Origin: Ornithodoros turicata
Taxonomy: Eukaryota; Arthropoda; Arachnida; Ixodida; Argasidae
Direction: 5' to 3'
Length of the DNA stretch: 64,000 bases
NCBI RefSeq assembly: GCF_037126465.1
Contig: NC_088206.1
Coordinates: forward strand, 26,290,790-26,354,789
Shown piece by piece: positions 58,118-64,000 of the stretch. A program made the position numbers and the translations under genes. The number at the start of each line of letters is the position of its first letter. Position 1 is the stretch's first letter. The notes beneath the pieces are model-generated. The model searched no databases. It saw nothing but the letters and a program-made list of their open reading frames with translations, and had not been told where the DNA came from.

Positions 58118-58194
58118 AGCATCGGGTCGGGAACCGCCGATATTTCGAAGAGCTCTGTTCGAAATATCGGCTGCGGCTCCCGAGCTGATGCTTC
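58118..58194. repeat. Foldback hairpin with GCCGATATTTCGAA arms
   Basis: AAGCATCGGGTCGGGAACCG then CCGATATTTCGAA (58118-58150) pairs with 58159-58194 with a few mismatches and an 8-nt loop (GAGCTCTG). A half-arm with CCGAAATATCGGCGGCTC occurs at 9456-9474, so the family is dispersed. Confidence 0.65.
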
Positions 58195-58462
58195 CGTTTC
58201 AATCTGCCTTCGCCGAATCGCTCGATTTTCCCCTCTTCGACGTTCCTTCCTTATAATTTGCCGGGAGCGAAAACACGGTATGCGAACAATGAAAAACGGC
58301 TGCTAGATGTGCTCCGCACGGACATTAATGCCTGCACGTTCATTTTTCGTGTTCTTGCAAAGTATGCGGTTCCACCTGATGGCAATGCGAGAGTGGGGTG
58401 GGAAATAATGCAAACGCAAAACCTCAATGCGCCGCCAAAAAAAGAAAAAAAAAACTTCGCCA

Positions 58463-58560
58463 TGTTCACGTGCCACCGCCCTGGAGCCGAACGCCATCCA
58501 GAATGACATCGTTCTGTTTCTTGACTCGTAGAAAACAGGAGGCGTCCGCCGGTTTTGGTC
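58463..58560. repeat. Half hairpin MITE (GGCGTACGCC family)
   Basis: Left arm only: GGAGCCGAACGCCATCCAGAA, TGACATCGTTCTGTTTCTTGA, AAAACAGGAGGCGTCCGCC in order. Confidence 0.5.
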
Positions 58561-58859
58561 AATTTATTTATCCATTTAGAAGTTCCCTTAAACGAGAAAG
58601 TCCTACGAGATGGTGCACCGTACTAACATTCAATTTCAAATATTGCAGTGTCTACAATACTTTCGAATATCTACAGTCCCGAGAGTAGTGTCACCGCCCT
58701 TAAAGCGGAACTATCTACCTCTCCCTACATTAGCTTTGCGCCGAAGGATCTCCAGCCTCACCCTTTTCCACCGTTATTTTCACAATGATCATTTAAGTGC
58801 GGAAATGATAATTAGATGTGCGTATACTTCTTCGAGGTTCGATCACACTTTCAAGGTCT

Positions 58860-59540
58860 GATTCAAGGTTTGGTCTTGATTCAAGGTCTTCAAGGTTGCT
58901 GTCAAGGTAGCTAATGACTGGAATGGTCTTCCCCAGAGCCACGGTTCCGGACTGAAAGAAAACCGGAACCGAAAACCGAAAAACACCGTTATTTTGGGCG
59001 AACTTGAACGCAACGAAAACCGTAAAAGAACTGAAGTGAAAGGACTGAAGTGAAAGAACTGAAAGAAGTGAAAAACTGAACTGGACCTCAACAGCACATA
59101 CAGCAAGAGCTCAAGTGCACAATGCATGGCATCCATCGGTGTTTCGGTAGGAAACTCTGAAATTCATTCTCTCGGATCAAAGGTCCCGTCTTTCCCCGGA
59201 AATACTCGACAACTCACTGTTACCTATAGGTCAACTACATTGTAGTTATTTGTGCGCGAACCTCACATCACAACAAATAATGCGCCAGAGCGCAAGACGG
59301 GCTGATTGTTTTTATCTAACTTTGTAACCTCGCTCTCCCCCCCCCCCCTTTGTTTGATATCTTGGAGAGAATAAACGGGGTAATTTTCGCTGCCGCGAAT
59401 CCTCCTTTCTCCTTACACCATGTGAAACTGAACCGGTCTGAACCGGTTTCGAACCGTTACTTTTTAGTCCGGCGCTGAACCAGAGCTCAACCGTTTTCTT
59501 TGAACCCAAACGAAAACCGTTTCGGTTCGACACCCTCCCA
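58860..59540. repeat. GAACCGGTTC array element, boundaries unresolved
   Basis: Left words are GGTTCCGGACTGAAAG, AACCGGAACCGAAAACC and repeats of AACTGAAGTGAAAG. The right part has GAACCGGTCTGAACCGGTTTC and AAAACCGTTTCGGTTCGACACC. Direct AAGGT-CTTGATTC phrases lie at 58850-58905. The array-core-array plan is clear; termini and target duplication are not. Confidence 0.45.
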
Positions 59541-59544
59541 GAAC

Positions 59545-60276
59545 CTTACTTCGGGACCAAACGGACTTTAAAAACGCTGTCACAGGGCTGTTCCTCTGCT
59601 CGTCTCCGGTTGAATAAACCCAGTGGTGTATATACCGTACATACTCATGACATGCAAGTAATGCTAGTTTTTGCGTGATGTCTTTTGTTGCATTTTTGTT
59701 CTACGCATCTTGTACTGCTAGTGTATATGTATTTACCAATTTGAGTGTATTGCTTGTATCTTGTGTGCTACAGCATGCACTACGTATTCCGTGCCATCTA
59801 CGTCATGTAACGCCCCCTCTGGGCCTTCGACGATGACCAAATAAATAATAAAAAAATCATCGTGCAGCAAAAGAGAAACACACACACACACACATGCACA
59901 AGCTAAACAAGTCTCCCTTAAACACATCAAAGGGCGAAAACATATCAATACTACCATCAGAGGAGGATACATTATAATTACGTTGAATACGATGCAAAGG
60001 GCCTGAACTAAAATAAACAGAAGGGTAAAAAAAGCAGATCGTGCGAGAAAGGCTGACGTTTTGACGGCTTTTCTTTTGCGTGTTATCTGTTCACATCATA
60101 ACTACCACCACTATTTTAACGATGTAATGCAAAAAGTAGTCGCTTTTGTTTCCTGGTTTATGTTTTTCCGCGCTGCTTTTTGTGTATCTTACTTATTTTG
60201 GTTGTTGTTGGTGGCATTGAGCCCTCTTTAGCCGTTACATTCGTGCCTCAAGCACCACGTGTCATCTTCATTGTTT
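59545..60276. other. Intronic stretch, no gene recognised
   Basis: A (CA)n run lies at about 59878-59893. Nothing else identifiable. Confidence 0.35.
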
Positions 60277-60284
60277 GTTTGTTC

Positions 60285-61254
60285 CAGGGATGGGCCTAAA
60301 TACAATTTTTTTTAGTATTTAAATAGAAATGCACACTTCGTTGAAAGGGGTATTTATATACTCTGTTAAAAATACAAAAGTATAGTAAAGTAATGTTAAA
60401 GTATTTAAACACAAAATGTAAATACAGTATTTAAATACCGTCACTAACTACCATAAATACTGTGAGGAATATGTAATCTGGAATTACAGAAATAACGATG
60501 ATCCGAAAAACAAATCAGCAAGGACCAACAGAATTTATTTGTTAGATTATCATGGCAATTTAAATATTAGAGGTTACTCGAAGGCTGCATCTTCTAGGCA
60601 TCTTCTGTTCTAAACAGAACTCCGACCTGTCGTCGCTTCGCGCTCACCATTAATTCATCCTCTCATATTAACCTCCATGAAGTGGGGTAGGGTCCTGCGG
60701 CTATCCACGGGGAAACATCCCATGTCATCATCACTTCTCCATCATTTATTGTTGTTGTTGTTATTGTTTGGCCGTGGAATTGGATTCGCAAAGGAGAACA
60801 GCCTCTCCACAGGTGCCGATGATCAAAGGCTCTCACTAAGTTTGACGAAGATGCTTCGTACAAAAAGGTAGTCGGATAGTCGCGGCCGTTGTCCGCAACA
60901 ATGGTGAAACACTCTCCATCTAAAACGGGTTATCGCATGCGCATGCTAGCGTAAACATCCACGACTGCGCAACTCTGGGGTGCTGGTAACAGGATCACTT
61001 CGTGTCCCCGACCTTTGCATTGCCGTTCTCCCCGAAAGGTAAAATGCAGGGTAAATTTAAGATATGAGTCAGTGTCTTGTGTATTTAGGAGTATTTATAA
61101 ATTATATACGAAAATAAGTACCCCAAAATTTGGAATTGAAATATAATTATAAATACATTTTTCGAGCCTGTATTTAAATAAAAAATATAAATACGCGTAT
61201 TTATGTTTTAAACACTATTTTAATTACAATGTATTTAAATACTGCCCATCCCTG
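60285..61254. mobile_element. hAT-like nonautonomous element, GTATTTAAATAC family
   Basis: The ends CAGGGATGGGC and GCCCATCCCTG are perfect inverted repeats. Flanking 8-mers GTTTGTTC (60277-60284) and GTTTATTG (61255-61262) agree at 6 of 8. Both subterminal regions (60300-60440 and 61080-61240) are arrays of GTATTTAAATAC / AAATACAGTATTTAAATAC words. The core (about 60480-61060) is unrelated sequence without transposase. Its right end lies about 60 bp upstream of the open frame that leads into the last agrin-like exon. Confidence 0.8.
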
Positions 61255-61262
61255 GTTTATTG

Positions 61263-61538
61263 TTTGCCTCAGATTTTGCATCTCAACATCCTTTGGGAAA
61301 TGAAAACGATACTCAGTGCACAAGCTACTCAGGTACCATCTTATTCTAACCGCAACTAAACTTTATTTTCGGGAAACACATTTTAAGCTCCGTTCGAAAG
61401 CAGCGCCCGGGCTCCGCGGAGCCGCAGCGGTGGCGCAACCGTTGCTGCTCATCATGGCGGTAGTAGTGTTGTTGTCGCTCTTTTTGGCGGCAGGTTGCTG
61501 GTTCCCGTGTTGTGAGCCCTGTTACAAATTTTCTTCAG
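61263..61538 (+). promoter_or_regulatory. Possible alternative promoter and first exon of the agrin-like gene
   Basis: Immediately upstream of the follistatin/Kazal exon the same reading frame stays open from an ATG at 61316 to the acceptor at 61538. It encodes a basic N-terminus (several Lys/Arg in residues 2-34), then a strongly hydrophobic stretch at about residues 42-63 (PLLLIMAVVVLLSLFLAAGC) and a Cys-rich linker. The local sequence is GC- and CpG-rich (61400-61470). This could be an alternative start giving another membrane-anchored form, or a secreted form from the ATG at 61454. It could instead be plain intron; the TTCTTCAG acceptor at its end is good. Confidence 0.4.
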
Positions 61539-61775
61539 ATGTGTCCGACCCGTGCCGTGAGCGCCAGTGCCAATGGGGCGCCGAGTGTCGGCCGACGTTG
61601 GACGGCCGCAGCGCCGATTGCGTCTGCCCGGACAAGTGTGTTTCCTTCGGGGATGCACGGGGGTCGCGACCCGTCTGCGGCTCCGACGGCCGGGATTACC
61701 CCAACACCTGCGAGCTGCGGCGCGCCGCTTGCACCGCTGCTAAGGAAATCAGGCCCCGCTTCCAGGGACCTTGCG
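61539..61775 (+). CDS. Agrin-like protein, next exon found: second follistatin/Kazal module
   Basis: A phase 1-1 exon with acceptor TTTTCTTCAG and donor GTGAGT at 61776. It encodes a full 10-cysteine module: SDPCRERQCQWGAEC, DCVCPDKC, RPVCGSDGRDYPNTC, ELRRAAC, closing FQGPC. The GSDGxDYPxxCxLxRxAC wording is the form seen in agrin follistatin modules. Joined to exon 3, the last base of 23368 completes an Asp codon, so SGPC runs straight into DVSDPC. The frame ends in a stop just inside the intron, so the gene must continue beyond the window. Missing here are the laminin-like EGF, SEA and laminin G domains that would prove agrin. Confidence 0.85.
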
Positions 61776-61960
61776 GTGAGTAGCCGAGACTATTGGGTAA
61801 GGTCATGAAGCCGGTCATAGGGAAAGAAAAGAGATGGTGCTCATCGATTTTCATTCATTTCGATAGCATCCCATACTCACCGATGGTCGTGACCGTGCCT
61901 GTCGCGAGCATCATTTTGAGGCTTTTTCGCGGTAATGTGAATGAATGTGATCTAATAACG
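61776..61960 (+). other. Start of the next intron
   Basis: Begins with GTGAGTAGCC. No further exon is recognisable to the window end, so this intron is at least 2.2 kb. Confidence 0.5.
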
Positions 61961-61964
61961 GAAC

Positions 61965-62165
61965 TCAGTCAAATCTACGCACCAACGACTGCGCCGAATG
62001 ACACAGCTATCGTTTCTGATTTGATGAGAAAGAGGGTCGTACGCATTTTGTGGCAATTAATGTACACCAAAATTGCTACAAAAAGGCCTCCCATTTTCAA
62101 CAAATCGGGAAACAATCTGTATGGCATCTGTTCCGAACGTGTTGTGAGGTTAAATTCGTCTTTGC
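61965..62165. mobile_element. Hairpin MITE, decayed copy
   Basis: The left arm ACGCACCAACGACTGCGCCGAAT, CTGATTTGATGAGAAAG, GGGTCGTACGC is mirrored by GGCCTCCCATTTTCAAC, AAATCGGGAAACAA and GTTGTGAGGTTAAATTC. Heavily mutated. Confidence 0.5.
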
Positions 62166-62940
62166 AGTGTAGCTATTTTGTATAGGAGAAATTTCTTTCA
62201 CGACTGTGTTTTTTCATTTGAATGAATACAACCAAACTATTTGTTGCATCGTGCACTATGTACGCACATAAGTTATCTCTCCCAGAGTATGTCCCTTAAT
62301 AGGCAGTTTATTTCTGACTTTCTATTTTTGTTACTACAATGGAACTACGTTCTATTACTTTCTATTTCTGTTCGCCGCTCATTTACTTTGTATCACTTGG
62401 TGACACCCTGACCTTTCACTTTTTAAGGTGAATGTCCGATATAGACTGATTGATTATGTACATTTACGTACATTACATTATGAACAAACTGTCGATTATG
62501 TACATTTGTCTGCTTGCTGCGGAGGTCCAGGCGCCTTCTCAGGGCTACTGCCTTTTGCTCCTGGATTCCTCTCCTTATGTTTAACGAGAAATAATAATAA
62601 TAAAAAATAACTACAAGGTGGCCTTCATGTGTTTTTAGCGGTTGTTACGCTCCAAGCAAGGAAAAGTAGTATGTACACTGAAGATTTTCTTTGCTCTGTA
62701 AGCGATCGAATTTGTAATCGAGCTTTTTCAACGCAAACTAGTATTAAAGGGCTTTGCAAATGGTACTACATATCTATCTCAGTATGATTTGTGAAGTAGT
62801 AGTAATTATCAGTAGTAGTAATTTCTCAGTAGATTTACGAATGGCCCTGTGAGTTTGGATTGTTTCAAAGTTTTGGATTGTTGTGTCTCGTCCAGCGATG
62901 TGGAGCGCTTGGAGTACGAATTGTACTTTGTACTGTACCC
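62166..62940. other. Intronic stretch, no gene recognised
   Basis: AT-rich, with AATAATAATAA at 62590-62602 and a tandem GTAGTAGTAATTATCAGTAG-type phrase near 62797-62830. Confidence 0.35.
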
Positions 62941-62944
62941 TAAG

Positions 62945-63085
62945 AAGTGGCGGATCCAAGGGGGTGGGGAGCGATCGCCCAACGCTAAGTTACGCATTAA
63001 AACGCTAGGTCACACATTAGTTCCCCCCTCTCCCCTCCCCAGTTACGGGATTCGACAAAGACCCCCCCCCCCCAAACAAGAAAAA
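62945..63085. repeat. AGTGGCGGATCCAAGGGGG-type repeat end
   Basis: GAAGTGGCGGATCCAAGGGG followed by a C/T-rich segment and a C run at 63062-63073 resembles the CAGTGGCGGATCCAGG ends of common hAT-type MITEs. The second end is unclear. Confidence 0.45.
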
Positions 63086-63254
63086 GAAAAAAAAAGAAAA
63101 GCGAGGGTCTGGACCCTAAACACTCTTGTCTGGTAGTTTCTTGTACAAGCCACAGGCGATAAAATCAGTAATGACAAATTAGTAGTTGTGCCTGGAAGTG
63201 GAATTTTTGGAAGAGCAAAATGCGGTGTTGACAGGCCTGAAATGTTCATAGGCA

Positions 63255-63375
63255 ATAAGCAGTCGTCACGTTCAACACTGTTAAAACAGAACTTCATCTC
63301 ATTACACGGTAAGAGCAAACCGAATGCAAACGAAATGATACCTTTGTGGAATGTCCAGACGTACGCCTTTGTGTA
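63255..63375. repeat. Half hairpin MITE, decayed
   Basis: TTAAAACAGAACTTCATCTC, AACGAAATGATACC and CGTACGCCTTTGTG retain the left-arm order of the family. Confidence 0.4.
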
Positions 63376-63412
63376 GTCGATTGATAATTAGCACACACGC
63401 ATATTTAAAAAT

Positions 63413-63545
63413 GGTGATGGTGGTGGTGGTACTGTTGTAAGAGCTCGTCGTTGTCGGCCTCACAAAGGTGGGCAACGTCACGACTAACGCTCTGGGGGAA
63501 TGTGCGTCCTGGGCCCACTTCTAAGGGAACTGTGCCGACATCCAA
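63413..63545 (-). repeat. SINE-like repeat family, copy adjoining a hairpin MITE
   Basis: TGGTGATGGTGGTGGTGG, CTCGTCGTTGTCGGCCTCAC, TGTGCGTCCTGGGCCCACTTC and GAACTGTGCCGACATCC in order. It breaks off in the same region as the copy at 30475-30610, and a hairpin MITE follows. Confidence 0.6.
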
Positions 63546-63765
63546 CCATCATCCCGAACGACATCGTTCTCTCCCATGATTCGCTACAAAAGAGAGGTGT
63601 ACGCCTTTTTCGTGACACTTGCGCATTTATGTTAATTATCACACACACACACATAAAAAAAAAGGCGTACGCCTCCCGTTTTCAACAAATCAGGAGAGAG
63701 AACGATGTCATTCGGGATGATGGCGGCTAGCAGCGTGCTATGCGGTGAAGTTATGTTTCAAAGGG
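63545..63765. mobile_element. GGCGTACGCC hairpin MITE
   Basis: Arms CCATCATCCCGAACGACATCG / CGATGTCATTCGGGATGATGG and AGGTGTACGCCTTTTT / AAAAAGGCGTACGCCT pair around a loop containing an (AC)n run at 63643-63653. The left outer end is missing where it meets the SINE-like repeat; the right outer end is GCGGTGAAGTTATGTTTC. Confidence 0.75.
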
Positions 63766-64000
63766 TTTGATAAACCATATGCAACGCACTAAATGTATGG
63801 CTTCGTTCCATACGTTGTAGTTCATGAATTGGACACGCATAATCTCACATTCCTCATTCAAACGGTTTCTTAGCTGTTGGGTTTTTGGAAGTGCGATTTT
63901 TTTTAAACTACCGTACAACGCTGAGAGACGTCGGCAGACAAACAGAAAGTGACGTTTTCATCCGTAAACGCTTGCCCGATGTGCGAAGTACCCGAAGCTC
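63766..64000. other. Window end, nothing recognised
   Basis: Intronic AT-rich sequence with no exon or transposon end. Confidence 0.3.

Overview
This window is eukaryotic: AT-rich, intron-bearing, and built mostly of transposable elements. The only host gene I can support is the 5' part of an agrin-like transmembrane proteoglycan gene on the + strand. Its exons combine an N-terminal hydrophobic anchor with 10-cysteine follistatin/Kazal modules. Together with tRNA-derived SINE material, RNase H-bearing non-LTR retrotransposon ends, many MITEs and several mariners, this suggests an arthropod, most likely a chelicerate such as a hard tick. The species assignment is inference.

Layout: 1-9.7 kb is a patchwork of hAT-like nonautonomous elements, LINE 3' ends and one TIR element. 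9.7-22.6 kb is mostly unannotatable, with a second copy of a 0.9-kb hAT element (15533-16457), some small repeats and a few hairpins. The gene starts at about 22.6 kb: a GC-rich 5' region, an anchor exon (22872-22989), a 39-nt microexon (23063-23101) and a follistatin/Kazal exon (23159-23368). The next exon I can find is at 61539-61775, so an intron of about 38 kb separates them. All inferred junctions are phase 1, so the pieces join in frame. An open, GC-rich stretch just upstream of the last exon (61316-61538) encodes a second basic-plus-hydrophobic N-terminus in the same frame and may be an alternative first exon.

The 38-kb intron is packed with elements: a LINE 3' end (25.5-26.1 kb), an old minus-strand mariner with intact TIRs (33777-35047), a 2.2-kb hAT (35537-37737) that carries another hAT, a hairpin and a SINE, a 1-kb TIR element (40143-41124), a young internally deleted mariner inserted in a decayed mariner (46777-48853), a cluster of hairpin MITEs (52.5-53.4 kb), a Harbinger-like element (54368-54863) and an hAT (60285-61254). 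Two small families recur through the window: a SINE-like repeat and a GGCGTACGCC hairpin MITE.

The strongest pattern beyond single features is that several unrelated nonautonomous elements share one architecture. Each carries long subterminal arrays of its own short self-complementary motif (GTATCGCGATAC, GTAACGAGTTAC, GGCCCGGGCC, GTATTTAAATAC, GTTGCGCAAC).

No rRNA, standalone tRNA, CRISPR or prokaryotic operon was seen. Most open frames in the window are chance or transposon-derived.
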